The notes beneath the pieces were generated by a model that saw only the letters and a list, made by a program, of their open reading frames with translations, had not been told where the DNA came from and made no database searches. Below are positions 25,421 through 37,389 of a DNA stretch of 64,000 nucleotides, piece after piece. Every line of letters begins with the position of its first letter. Position 1 is the stretch's first letter. The translations under genes were made by a program, and so were the position numbers. The stretch is from Pisolithus tinctorius (Eukaryota > Basidiomycota > Agaricomycetes > Boletales > Pisolithaceae): NCBI GenBank assembly GCA_024663395.1, contig JANFAH010000058.1, positions 1-64,000 on the forward strand, given 5' to 3'.

Positions 25421-25439
25421 TGACATAATATACAATGTC
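25421..25439. repeat. 19-bp palindromic element upstream of A5
   Basis: Third identical copy of the element at 18432-18450, placed 159 bp before the A5 start codon. Confidence 0.6.
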
Positions 25440-25730
25440 CCTTGCTGGATGGGTTGGTATGGTCTTTGGTGGGTACAAACTGCGCTCACAATGCATGTAA
25501 GTACGATATCAATAGTCATCCACGCAAAATTCGCAGCATTGCAATGTGTCGGTTATTGCGTGAACCGCTCAAGACAAACCTATGTGCATCTGTCATTTGT
25601 CCATTCAGGCCCGGATGTCTCGCATATTGGGCGCTAATGCGGTGCCCAGTGATGACCGGGTCGGTCTACCCGAAAACCTCACTATAGGGTACTTGCGAGG
25701 AGTATGTATATACAGCATCATAAGTGGAGT

Positions 25731-27726
25731 TTAGCGAATACTCGGTAAAGTGGGAATTTCCAATGGCAGTGCTTGGGCTTGTTGCTGATCACGGATAGAT
25801 TTCCTGGCATTCAGCCTTCGCAGCCACATGCATGGGCGTCGCGCAAAGAAAATACAAAGGTAGATATGAGGTCATGACCAGGTGAGATAACTGGCATGCT
25901 TACACGGCTAGCATGGAATTTGCATATGCTATTAACATGGCAAAGTCAGACGAAGAACGAGTGCAGCAAATCATTGAGAGCACCAACTCTTGCCCAGGAT
26001 TGCACCCGGTGCGGCGGTAAAGTATTTTCCAACCAATTGATCTTGAAAATACTTCATGATCCAACGACAGTCACTACGTTGGTGAAATTAAATTCTACAC
26101 AAGATCACTCACAAGTATAGTCATTGCAAGGGCACCCATGCTGACCGGCACACAAGGCAAAGTATGCAGCCCGACGGTTTTCGCGTCCCAGCCGGCCAGG
26201 TCAATGGCTGTAGGTCACACAGTAAAAGGTAACACTTACAAGGTAATCAGACCCATCTGAACAAAGACCACATTGAGTTTTTGAATATGATGTTCCTTTC
26301 TACAAGTGGTGAGTAAAGAGCAAGAGTCAATGTGAAATACACGACGCTTTCATAATCCCTGCAAATGACAAATATGGAACTAGTAACAAGAGACATACCG
26401 GAGACGGCCAGTTCGCGAAGGGCGAAGATAGAATAGTACGCTTATTGTAATGATTGCATCGCATATTGCGCCTCCAAGTGCATTGATCGGCGAGAACTGT
26501 TTTGTATTTCAGTGTTTGCAGAAATTTTGTTTCACACAACCCATGACATACCAGACTGATAAAGAGAGTACTGATAAGGCCAGTATGACACCTGTCAGTC
26601 CTGGGCGTAAGCGCGTTAAACGCTCGGAAGTGCTAGCTTACGCTGTTCCCAACAATACTTGGCAGTTCAAGGCAAGAATTAGTTCACTAACGCTGACGGG
26701 AGGCATATAAAGAACATACCAAGCCCAAAACCTGATATGATTGATAAAAAGAGATCTGAACTTGACGAGGAAACTCACCTAATTGTGTCAGAGCCGTGAT
26801 AAGCTGTTCAGAGAAAAATATGTATATTCAAGCCTGAGAAATGGGGGGGAAATGAACATACCACTGCACCCGTCAATAGCTTATTCCGATCGCCAACTGG
26901 AAAACCCACGTCAGACCGTGCTCGCATAAAAAGGGGTTGACTTTACTTATCCAAACCCTATGGGCATAAAAACTATCGTCCGGCAGTGAGAGCAGGACCA
27001 GAGGAATCAGAGATAATATGCCTAAACCATTGCACGATGAACGCGGTAAAGAACTGTAAACAACTCGTTTTAGTCCTGAATGGGGAATCGAACGTCCAGT
27101 CCCACTTACGCTAGTACCAAGAGCGCCCTTGAAAAGCGGAGATGGGTTCCATTAATACTGCTAACAGTGCTGGAATTTTGAATCTACTCACACTCAGATC
27201 CCTGAAAAATCTCCGTTGAACATAGGAGCAAGCTGGAATATGGGAGACGTACCAGGGCATCTCGACTGTGCAAGCGTATGACGTTTGCCATCGGCAGAGT
27301 ATTAACGCTCGGCAGTTGAAGCTTAGCAGGGCGATAGTGTTGAGGGTATCGAGAACGCTGCGGGAGAGTATGTGCCACAGACATAAAGCGACAAATGGCA
27401 CAACATACAAGACAAGGAAGACCTTGGAAGAGTCAGCTGACGAGCAGCAGCAATGGATAAGATCTGCGTACTACACATTTGAGGAGACGCCTGTCATCCG
27501 GGAACGCTGGGACGTAGAATAGGTACTGGCAAACGGACACGCCATACAAACTGCAAGGGTGGTAGTCGCTTGACCAACACCTATGATAAGAGGCGGACGT
27601 ACCCTAGCCCAACTGTGATTCCTAGTACGAACAACTCGATGGGATCAGAGTAGGTTCGGTGAAGCAGCGATACTTGCCAATAAAACCGGGCCCCCACCTC
27701 ACACCGAAGGGTACGACCGACGACAT
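25731..27726 (-). CDS. DUF6534-like membrane protein, family A copy 6
   Basis: Starts at ATG 27726 with MSSVVPFGVRWGPGFIG. GC-donor intron GCAAGT from 27677. A short exon 2 and an intron starting GTACGTCC lead to LYGVSVCQ and the PNDKRLL-type loop. VLDTLNTIALLSFNCRAL is the second helix region. The stop is TAA at 25731-25733 after the usual C-terminal context. I did not find the 19-bp element upstream of this copy. Not all middle exons were spliced by hand. Confidence 0.7.
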
Positions 27727-28129
27727 CACCGTTCAAGTGTTCCCCCAAGTGGCAGGCCAGTCTGGCCCACAAAAGGTACTGGTCTTATGAGTGGCTAAAG
27801 CACTTGTGGGAATTTAGGGGTGACGGGTCTAGTCTAGCCCGACTAATTGGTCATGACAAACTCATCGCAAAAAGTGACAGCTCTCCCTTTTTGGGAGGAA
27901 ATGACCAGGTCTTTGTATGTTCCTGGTCAACTCTGTTGGGCTGGAGACTACTCCAGTGCACAGTGTTGTCTGCTAGGAAAAGCATAGAAAACCGTCTCAC
28001 AAAAGCTCCACACTAAATCGGTTCGCACAAGATACGGTCTAAGAGAAACCATGCAACCAGTTGTCCTTACAATTTGCTGGAGAACGGAGGAGGGGGTTCT
28101 CCCAGAGAAGTATATATATACTGTTTACA

Positions 28130-29676
28130 TCAAACCGAGATTGCAGGTCGGTGAATACTCGGTAGGGTTGGAACGTCCAACGGCGGTACTTAGGTCTGTT
28201 GCTCATCGAGGATAAATTTCCTTGCGTGGCGGATGTGAGAGTGTTATCTGAGGAAATGAGCAGTACGTTTACACAGCTAGCAGGGAGTCCGAGTATGCAA
28301 TTGATAGGGCAAAGTCAACTGAAGCAGTGACAATCGTGGAGGGTGCTGACTTTTGCTCTTCATGATACCCGATGTAGTAGTAGCAGCTTTCGTAACATTT
28401 CAGCTTGCCAGGTTAATAGGTGGGGACTTGTCAACAAAAGGTGATACTCACAGGGCGATCAGGGCCGCTCGAACAAAGACAAAATCGAGTTTTTGAATAT
28501 GATTGTCTTTCCTAAGAGGGATAGGTAAAGAGCAAGGGTCAACGTAAAAACACGACGATTTCATAATCGCTGTACACCGAAGAAGACCAGCTCGAGAAGG
28601 GCGAGGGTAGAAGAATACACTGGCCGTAAGGATCGCATCACATACTTCACTTCCCAGAGAATTGACTCGTTGTATTGTTCCACGTGTCCACACTATATAG
28701 GAAGATCATGATCCAAGCGACCCATGACATACCGGACTGCCAATGAGGGTGCCGTATGTCAACGCCAGGTGTAAGCAGGTGAGATGCTTGCGGTTTCCAA
28801 CTTACGCCACTCCCAACAATGCTTGATGGTTCAGGGCAGAGTTTAGTCAACTGATCTAACTAATAGGGGAAAAATGAATTTAACTACCCGACTCACCCAG
28901 TCGTACTAGCGCAACGATAAGCCATCCCGAGAAAACGTCTATCCATGTCTGCGGTATGAAGAACAGATAAACGTACCACAGCACCCGTCAATAGCTCGTT
29001 CCGATTAGGCGAAGCTGGCAAAAGACAGCGACATCCCTTACTTATCCAAACCCTGTGGACACAAAAGCTGTCGTGTGGTGTTGAGGACACGAGAAGATGT
29101 GTAGGAAATGTTACATACCATTGTACGAAGGATGGGACCAAAAACTGTAGAGAGGAGCTTATAGCCCGGAATAGAGAACTAAGGTGGTCAGATCGCACCT
29201 ACGCTGGTACCAAGGGCCGTCTTGTAAAGTAAAGATGCTTCCACGAACGTTATTAACAAACGATGCACTCGCAGAAGATTGTTACCTACACACAAATCCT
29301 TTCAAATCCTGCATCGAGCATGGGGACAGGCGGTAACAAGGGGAGCGTACCAGGGCATCTCAAGCGTGCAAGCGTACGTCGTTTTCCGTGGACAGGTTAT
29401 GGACATTCGACAGTAACGAGAATAATGTGAATTAAGAGTTCACGTCACAAGCACAAGGCGACAAATGACACAACATACAAGACCTTTTCAGAGTCAGCTG
29501 ACAGGTAGTAGGAACGCATGGAACCGGCATACTGCGCTTTTGAGGAGACGATTGTCATTCGGGAACGATAACAGGCGGACCCACGCTACACCGACTGTTA
29601 TTCCTGTGAACAACTCGGTGGCATCAGGGCAACGAATCACGACACTTGCCAATTAGGCTGGCACCATCTCTGGCAT
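28130..29676 (-). pseudogene. DUF6534-like family A copy 7, decayed
   Basis: The oldest-looking A copy. The GC donor (GCAAGT at 29649) survives, but the upstream exon has lost the conserved WGPG segment and no ATG is in frame with it. A deletion of roughly 60 bp removed the intron end and the whole LYGVTV segment; the sequence jumps to the PNDNRLLKSAV region near 29550. Later parts remain recognisable: HDSFCVHRVWIS near 29060 and VCDAILTASVFFYPRPSR near 28600. The C-terminus lacks the usual stop after the IH motif and runs on to TGA 28130-28132. The copy is also shorter (about 1.5 kb against 1.95 kb). Almost certainly non-functional. Confidence 0.7.
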
Positions 29677-30225
29677 TTCCCTCAGGCAAAACAAGCAGCT
29701 AGCAGGAATACACTAAGTGCCAGCGTGAGGTCTTGAGCCACGGGGTTTAAAGATCGTGTGCCGCGGCGCACGCCGACAGTTGATGGGAGGGATGAGCACT
29801 ATGAGTCCTTAGTGTCCGATATCGAGTATAGAAGTAACTTGATGTAGGGTAGTACAGTTCCCCCACGGTATTACAAGAATCCAACCACCGCCTTCTCGTT
29901 GACGGCTTTATACAACGCTGAACAGATTTCAGCCAGATGTCGATCATGGGCCCATTCTCTGTATCTTTAACGGTCCATAGCTTTGCCTCAGCCGTGAGCC
30001 CAGCCTCGCAGGAGCGTATTGACCTCAGCATCGAATGAATGTGTCACATTCCGTCCAATGTCCATTATTATATGAGTTGTACAAAAAAAAGGAAAAGTGG
30101 TAGAGAAAGGGAAGTAATCAGCCAGCACCAGTGAGGCCTTGAGGACTGTATAGGGACAGGTGCACCCAGTCTTCAAAACCTGTCTTAAGGGGTCTATCCA
30201 TCCCTGGGACAGAGTAATGGCACAT
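29677..30225. other. Intergenic between A7 and OSBP
   Basis: No family signal. A minus-strand open frame of 94 codons (29747-30031) shows no motif I recognise. The end nearer 30226 should carry the OSBP terminator. Confidence 0.4.
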
Positions 30226-32019
30226 TTAAGCCTGAGGCCCGTTGTTCAGGTACACATATCCATCTTCCGTGGGTGGATTAGCAGAGAACAATCTGCCAAG
30301 GCGCTCATCTGAAAACATCTACATCAGAAGAGGGACGAAGAGTCAATGGCAATGCTTATCAACTCACACGCAGGACAACTTTCGATATGCCTGAAGTGCT
30401 TAAGCTCCCACTTCGTTCCTGCTGCGACCTCATCCCGCCGTCTTTGTCTTTGCTCATTCTTGATTATCAAACGTTAGTTGATCAGAGTTCAGAAATGCAA
30501 GTACTTCCTTACCTCAATCCTGCTCTTATCTTTAGCTGCAGTCTCGAAATCACCTTCTCTGATGCCTTTTGCAACGACGCTCCACAACCGCCTGCTCTCC
30601 CACTCGCCTTGCTCTGTGATGGGAGCGACGGTGACTTCCTCTTTGGGGGTAGTCACGTCGTGGAAGACAGCACCAATACGAGTGTCCCGCGACGTTGTGT
30701 GCCAAGTCCCTTCGATCACGTGGGGCTGGCGGTAGAGGTGGGGCGGCGGTGTCACGGTAGCTTTGAACGAATGGGACTTTCCAGAGAAATATCCCTTTCC
30801 TTTGTATTCAATCTACATTTGCGGGATCATCGATCAACGGGGCGTTTACGCAAAGCGCAGAAAAATCATACCTGAGACAACCAGCCCGAAGAGCTCTGAA
30901 TGTAACTGGTATCGGTGAGTTCGATATAGGGCGAGCCATACCATAGCCCATCAATGCGAAGGCGGGGAAGGGTGATCAGGTACTCCTCAACGTCACCCGA
31001 CGGAAGCCTAACGGTCAGAACGGCATGGCCGACCTGCTTGACGATAATACTTCCACCTGTAGATCACATTGAAGGGTTCAGCGCTACACGAGTGCAAGTA
31101 TTGAGAGTAAGTACCGCTGAAACTAGTCTTCTGAGCATTGTGGCCGGTGAGGACGACACCCTTTGCCTCGTTGGCAATACGGTAGGCAGTGATCGGAGGG
31201 TGGTGGGAAACTTGCTCCACAACTAAGGTGGTCTTCCCGCCACGCCCCGCAGTGTCGGGCCAGTACCCATAGAATAATCTAAATTGTGCGATATATGTGA
31301 AACTTGCATTTAAGGAGTCATGTGGGTTGACTTACTCGCCGAGAACGGGATTCAAGGGTCTTTCAAAACACCTGAGATAATCTGCAGGTCGATAAGAGTG
31401 ATTCGGCTTACTTCTTTTCAGATCCCATGGACTCGTTCCGTGAAGTATATTGGCCCTTAAGGGTACTCTGTCGGGCATCAGCATCAACACAGATTACCAA
31501 GGCAAAAGAGGGAAATTAATTACAATAAACCATTTGAGCACCGCCAATGCACGTTCTTCCTCACTCATTGCCGTCCGCGATCTTAGCAAACAGCTCGGGG
31601 ACGTTCACACCAGTAAGCTGACGGCACGGATAAGAGATGGGGGATAACACGTTTTTCTCGAAAATTCTCGTACCCGGAAATTCGGTGAGCGAAGTGGGTG
31701 AAAGAATGAACGGCGGGGCCGTCATGGACGATAGATCGCCAGTAAACCCCGCAAGGCCTGTATTACGATACAAGGGGTAGAGGGAGGAGGAGAACACGTT
31801 CAGTCATCTCCATACTGAAACTGGTAGTTCGGCGTAGTACGAACGATTTCAGAAATGATGCCCAACTGCCCTTCTGGGCTGCAGGAACGGCCTATGGAGT
31901 GACGGAGCGATGGAGTGCGATCGGGAATTCAACATACATGCATGTTTGCGTTTACGTGGGTTACGGGGAGAACGAACAATATGCTCTGATGAACTTGCCT
32001 CGCCAGGTTGTTCAGACAT
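30226..32019 (-). CDS. Oxysterol-binding protein, short KES1/OSH4 type
   Basis: Lipid-transfer protein that exchanges sterol for phosphatidylinositol 4-phosphate between membranes. From ATG 32019 (MSEQPGEASSSEHIVRS) introns lead to WASFLKSV and GFTGDLSSMTAPPFILSPTS, then PAYWCERPELFAKI, RALAVLKWFI, TLKGQYTSRNESMGSEKK and PLNPVLGE. The family signature EQVSHHPP follows, then IIVKQVGHAVLTVRLPSGD, HVIEGTWHTTSRD, RRLWSVVAKGIREGDF and the C-terminal GTKWELKHF. TAA stop at 30226-30228. There is no PH domain or ankyrin region, as in short OSH proteins. At least eight short introns. One extra base near 31566 shifts the frame between AKIADGN and EEERALA; all other joins phase correctly. Confidence 0.93.
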
Positions 32020-32123
32020 TCTGGATAGGTTCTTGGGGAGTTTGCAAACTATTAGCTGAAATGTTTGTGGTCGACCAGCAAGGTGGTCACAGCTGTCGGG
32101 AGGGTTACCACTTGCTCCCTTGA

Positions 32124-32131
32124 TCACGTGA
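32124..32131. promoter_or_regulatory. TCACGTGA palindrome
   Basis: Perfect octamer 104 bp upstream of the OSBP start codon and inside the short interval between OSBP and the 3' end of the UBE2G1-type gene. Same element as upstream of UBE2S and the RRM gene. Confidence 0.5.
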
Positions 32132-32279
32132 GCCACACCCCAAACCTGGACAGTCCTCAAAAAACTGATAAACCAAGAAAGTGCATGAATCAAGACAACT
32201 ACTGTGACAGATGGCAGATATACACTAATGTGGTGTTGGAATTGAGGATGGCACAGTTGGCAATGCAACGAAAAATATG

Positions 32280-33209
32280 CTAATCCCACGCTGCTTCTGC
32301 AGACTGGCGGACTAGTCGCCGCACTTTCTTCTTGTAAGCTGTAGCAAACGGCATTAAAATCCTGGGATAAGTCCAAAGACAGAGGCTGCAAGCTTACCGG
32401 CTAGGTCATTGCGGATCTCCTTCGCAGCATCGAACGTTGGCGGGACTATCAGTGTTGGGAGTGTCAGAAGACAAGAGAGAGATAACGCTGATGAGCTGTA
32501 ATAGCAACAGACATCAATCGAAGAGACGTGCTAAAGTAATCAGACACACGATAGTCTCCACTGTATGAACGGGCAGCCATCTTTCACTTGCATCTTCATA
32601 ACCGTACTGATCTTCCCCAGGGGCATGCTAGCAAAACCATCGAGAGTCATGAGCCGCACATACATGCCAGAAGTGTGATCTCAGTCTTACAAGAATTGAA
32701 ATACAGACATCACCGTTAGGGTAGACTATCCCAAGTAGGTTAGGACTCATGTAGCACGACCTGGCGAGAGACATACTGTTAGGGTGCCACATTGGCGTGA
32801 TAAATCGCATCTTGGGGGGTTGCAATGGGTACTCTGGAGGAAAGGAAAGTCGAGTCTTAAGGATACCACCCTCACTGAAGAATTCGTTCAGATAAGCTCG
32901 AAAGACCGTAAATATGAAACGATACACACTAGAGGGTATCAGGGTGGTCTGACGACAAGTCGTCAGCGATTGTCGTAGGCGATCTGGAATGGCACGCACC
33001 CGATAATCACGATTTCCCACTCGTAGAGATTGTCATCATCAACAAGCCCTTTGACGCCAATTCTGTCAGGCTTCTGTTGAAGATCGATGCTATTGAGAAA
33101 CGCTAACCATACCTGCAGAGAAGCCCTGCACTGGACGCTTGGTTAGCTCTTGAAGTTGTCTACGGAGAAGTAGCGAATTGGACGGTTGAGGAGTCGAGGA
33201 CTTCGACAT
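32280..33209 (-). CDS. UBE2G1: UBE2G1/Ubc7-type ubiquitin-conjugating enzyme E2
   Basis: E2 enzyme of the class that builds Lys48 chains, in yeasts used in ER-associated degradation. Eight exons: 33209-33113, 33048-33000, a 19-base microexon 32948-32930, 32874-32777, 32725-32691, 32627-32550, 32495-32398 and 32338-32280. The reading gives [70 protein letters not shown] with the catalytic Cys, then the acidic loop [19 protein letters not shown] diagnostic of this class. It ends [18 protein letters not shown]. Two extra bases, one in the CCC of the microexon (32942-32944) and one near 32432, shift the frame; with them the microexon would otherwise encode PPDTLY as in the family. About 170 residues. 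Confidence 0.92.
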
Positions 33210-33518
33210 GGCTCGCGACGAGAGCGCCGAGATCGCTGAGGACTGTCAAGATCGAACTCTGAAAGGGAGACTACACTTGAAGCTTGAAAGGCTGCCCCAG
33301 CCGCTTCAATATCGAACGTGATCGTGCGAACTACACTTTCAATGCTTCCTTACGATAAGATAATACATAATTATTCGCTACAGCTGGCAATGCGTGGATT
33401 TAGTCGGATCGAGACTGCCTCGTCGACTCGCTCTCGAGGCCAATATCGATATGGCTCGTAAGCAGGATACCTCCGTCAGTATACTCAGTCCCCCTCGGTA
33501 TCGACAAGTGCGCCATGT

Positions 33519-34724
33519 TTAAGATGAGACGGCTTCCCTACACTCGGTCATGTAGCTGGAGCGAAAAAAAGACGCGTCGTTGCACTTACACACGCTGAAT
33601 GCATCGTTCCAGGTCCAACTGTATCGCGAAGGAATAATCATCAAACCAAGCAGTAGATATAAGGGAGACCAAGTGCGTACAAGAACATAACAAGTGGCGG
33701 CCAGCCCACCAACTTGACGATCACGAACGAACAACCAAGTAATGCTTAAGCAAGTTGAGCTGCCTCCACAAGAAATTTCCACGACGTACACACCAAGCAT
33801 TAATAGGTACGCAAGGGTCCCGTCCCGAGTGAGCATCGTCACAACCGGGAGTTTTGAAAACCCTGCTCTGACTATAGCATAACGCTTCAGTAGAGTCATG
33901 GTAATCAGGGCTGCTCTCTGTGACCAAGTGAGAACACACTGAGAATTTTTAGTTGATTGCACCGAGTCTCCAAAGGATAACGAGCTCACCCATGGACTTT
34001 GCTTATGGGTAAAATAGGAAACAGAATACACGCTTCATCGCAATCCAGAAGGTACCGCGACAGCAGGGTGAGAAAAGCACACGAGGCTTCCGCCGAAATC
34101 AAACAACCGAGCAAGAGCGTCACCCAAAGTTGCCGCCCGAACAGAGCATAAACTAGTGAATAGCAAAAGTTTCGAGTTCAGAATGTCCAACAGTGTGTGT
34201 CATACACCTACCTCTGAAAGCCAAGATGAATTCTACTGCAATACTTGTGAAAAGCACCAAACCAATCATAGACATGTGCCAGATTTTGCATAGAGTGTAA
34301 AGTGTGCTTCCAGACACCATGTGCGATAATACGTATTGGGTAGATCTGACGTGCGGTAAGTCTTAGTAGAACTGCAAAAATGATTCGAAGAATTCTGTCA
34401 CTCGCATTTGTGCAAACAACGGTATGTACCGCAGGAACAGGTATAACCATTTGAAGGTACACCCTGCCCTCATTCTGGAAGCGGTGATGAGCTTTGGTAT
34501 GAACGACTGGTTCGGATACTGGTGTCCTCACGGCCATATGTAGCGGACTTCATTCTCCAGAGTCGACACACAATCCCATGACAAAATAGATAATGCAGCG
34601 ACTGCAACTCATCGGTTAGAAACCGTCAGATGTCATGGAAATTCGGTGAAGAAAGCACACCACTGTGGTAGTAGACGTCACGGATAGCTTTGGCGTAATT
34701 CGTAAACGGGTCTGGAGATCCCAT
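33519..34724 (-). CDS. DUF6533 membrane protein, copy C1
   Basis: Seven-pass membrane protein with an N-terminal DUF6533 domain; function unknown. From ATG 34724 the first exon gives MGSPDPFTNYAKAIRDVYYH. After an intron (3' splice just before position 34590) the domain continues ALSILSWDCVSTLENEVRYI with Trp-Pro at the next junction, the expected aspartate/glutamate-rich loop after helix 1. The C-terminal half is open: TMTLLKRYAIVRAGFSKLPV followed by a hydrophobic segment RDGTLAYLLMLGVYVVE, the usual sixth and seventh helix context. The stop is TAA at 33519-33521. Its coding signal is cleaner than in C2 and C3, so it may be the functional copy. Confidence 0.65.
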
Positions 34725-35099
34725 TGAAAAGGGATCAGCGAAAAGTAGTTACCAGAGGTGACTGGAAATTCCATCCGGAGTGTCAATATCCTAAATTTCC
34801 ACCAGCAGTGCACACCTTCAGTTTGCGCGTTATTGCCAGCGATGATGTGACGTGTAGCAATATTACGGGGCGGGATACCTTGCCCGTGTCGGCTCTTTTG
34901 AATATCCGGTATACCTATTCCGCGAATCAACTACGATGCGTCATGGTCGGGTATGGGAGAACCATCGTGCATTCAGGTGACGATGGCACCAACTCTATCG
35001 AGTTCAAACTAGAGTAGTAACGCACGATAAACACCAGACATGGCGGGGCGCACAGCATGCACTCAGCTTTTCACATGGATGGCATTCGCAGAGGCCGTT

Positions 35100-36680
35100 A
35101 CTGAGGAGTCGGTTGTCACAGTATCCGCTTAGCACATGGTGGTAAGTATACATTTACAGTAAGTAGTTGGGTACATACAAATTCAGGGACATGAAAGAAG
35201 CATGGGGATTGTGGCCGCTTGTGCCCTAAGTGAAAGCCAATCCTTCTGCTTTGATATCAATCCAAATCCTCAGAGAGACAAATATCGATCTGGGTGGTGA
35301 GTAGAATGCTTTCGTCCTCCCGTAAGCCTTGCAAGCGATCCTGTATGCGCGCCATATTTAATATCAGTCGACTTCCCTGTCACGTAGCATGTGAACAAGA
35401 GCTACACAAATCTTTTACAGCAAAAGAAGCTCACGCAGACAGAATGTACAGTCAATGCCCAGCTGTATCCGATGCATCATGAATTGAGGTTTGGCATAAG
35501 ATATGGCACGCACAAAAATAAAATAATTGGTTCCGAACTCGACACTGTGGTTATGGTGAAACCAAAGCCAAGTAGACCTAATCATATAAAAAATGAACTG
35601 CCCATATAGAGTCGCTAAAGACAACCCTCACCCGCCATGACGAGATAGGTAACAGCTCCGTCGAGTATAAATTGTGATATGACGTTCCTTCCGGCACCTC
35701 TCCCCCTGACGATAGAGAGATACTTAACCACCGTGCGGGTGACTGAGGGTGCTGTGTACGACCGCTGTACTTGCCCTAAAATTCTTTTGTCAGTATGAGT
35801 TCGCGAGCGTTCGAAATCAAGACCCCACATTTGGGTCTTAGCATTGGGGGACAGCTGGAATAACATGCCACCTCCGTAACTCTTTAAGGTTAAAGTTGCA
35901 TTAACCATACAGCAAAGCAGCTCGGCTAGCATGAGACATCCAAGAAGGCGTGATATCCACGGGCGGCGACCAAACAACACACAAACTAGGTCATCAGGCA
36001 TGAAAACGAGCTGAAGTACTGTTAGGACTGAAAAACTGAGACCTACCTCTGAATGCCAGTATAAATTCCACTGTGAAATTAGCGCACTCCGCCACAAGTG
36101 CCATAGATGCGAGCAGAGCCCGGCAAATGTGAGAAGACATGACAGGAAAGAAAGGGAGAAGGATCTGGCACGCTCTGTTACACCATTCATGTGGTTTGGC
36201 AAAGCATTATTGGACACAATCACGCGACGTACATATGAGTAACCAATAGGAAATGACGATGGAACATATAAAGCCATTTGAACGTGTCTTCTTTTCATCC
36301 TGCAAGGGTGGGGAGATGAGCTCTCTGCGGATACAGGAAGCATCGAATCCTGACGGCCAAATATAATTGACTTCATCTCCAAGCGTTGTTAGAAAATCCC
36401 AGAGCGAAAACGCGAGTGCGGCAGCTGGCGGGCTCATCAGAACCGTTGCAGTCGAAATGAAAAAGAGGTGGTACCGCTGTGGTAATAGATACTTTGAACG
36501 GCTGCAGTAGTGCCCATAACGGTGTTCACCACGAAGACGGAGAGAAATAGCGATAGAAACCCCGGAGTGTGTGCATATAAGGAGTTTGCCCACACAAGGG
36601 GGCGCTGTATTGTAATGTAGGGTCGAGGGACACCCCCGCCCCTGCAATGTTAGGCAATGCCAGGCATGAATTGTAACCAT
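35100..36680. repeat. Tandem duplication unit, left copy (C2)
   Basis: About 1.6 kb that matches 37390-39000 almost throughout, including 3' flank (CAGTATCCGCTTAGCACATG near 35120), coding exons and introns. Divergence is low by eye, with scattered substitutions and a few small indels, which points to a recent duplication. Confidence 0.7.
35415..36517 (-). CDS. DUF6533 membrane protein, copy C2
   Basis: Reads from ATG 36517 (MGTTAAVQSIYYH) through a GT-AG intron into AFSLWDFLTTLGDEVNYIWP, a canonical DUF6533 segment. Further exons give KWLYMFHRHFLLVTH-like sequence, VCVLFGRRPWISRLLGCLML and a segment TVVKYLSIVRGRGAGRN before the last helices. In C3 the first codon of the family start is ATG; here the equivalent triplet is GTG, so translation must begin five codons later. 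The frame chosen for the last exon (stop TAG 35415-35417) is shared with C3 but the alternative frame is more hydrophobic, so the C-terminus is uncertain. C2 and C3 are recent tandem duplicates. Confidence 0.6.
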
Positions 36681-37389
36681 CGTAATCGAATGGAAGTCTT
36701 CCTCGCCTAACTAAGGCCAGGGATGCTTCAACGTTGGGCTATTTTGCACAGTCACTGCGCTGACATCACGTCCGAGCATCACGCTTCAGGGACTAGTTAT
36801 CACGCAAGTCACGTAATGGTTTCACTTAGGCTTTACATGTTCCGATCAGCGGGCCGTCGCGATGCTCAGCGTCAGACATGCTTATCGAGTCCAACCTTAA
36901 AATTGAACTTGGTAAAGCGTGAATGACGCCAGTCGATAGACATGCGGACCTCCTGAAACTTGTCCACATATCAACTCACTTCCCGGGGCTAAACCACGGG
37001 GTGCCAGGCAAGCCACACTCTTACTGTACAGTTTTGGTGGGAGAATGATCATATGTACGTCCAGACTCCCAACCAGTCCGTATTGGTGTGTTGGAGCCTT
37101 GCTCGCGTCCAGCAAGTAGGACATACTTTACTACCACAGTCCAAATACCACCAAAGTCAGTTTCTCCGAATTATCACCGGGAATTTTACTGGAACCTAAC
37201 ATGAAGCAAACTCTCCCAAAATGCGGGTAAGCCGGGCAGCCGCGGCCAGCCCACCACGGAGTAGTGCGCACCCCTTGTGGTCGTGAATTGTTTGGTATTA
37301 GTACCTCGGAAAAATGTAATACATATGGTTGTATTTGGTTACGTACGGTCTGGTTCCTCTGCGGGTCCACTGCTGACTCAGGCCTGGGG

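Noticed and set aside
31849..32391. Minus-strand open frame of 180 codons
   Set aside because: It spans the last exon of the UBE2G1-type gene and the first OSBP exons in wrong frames.
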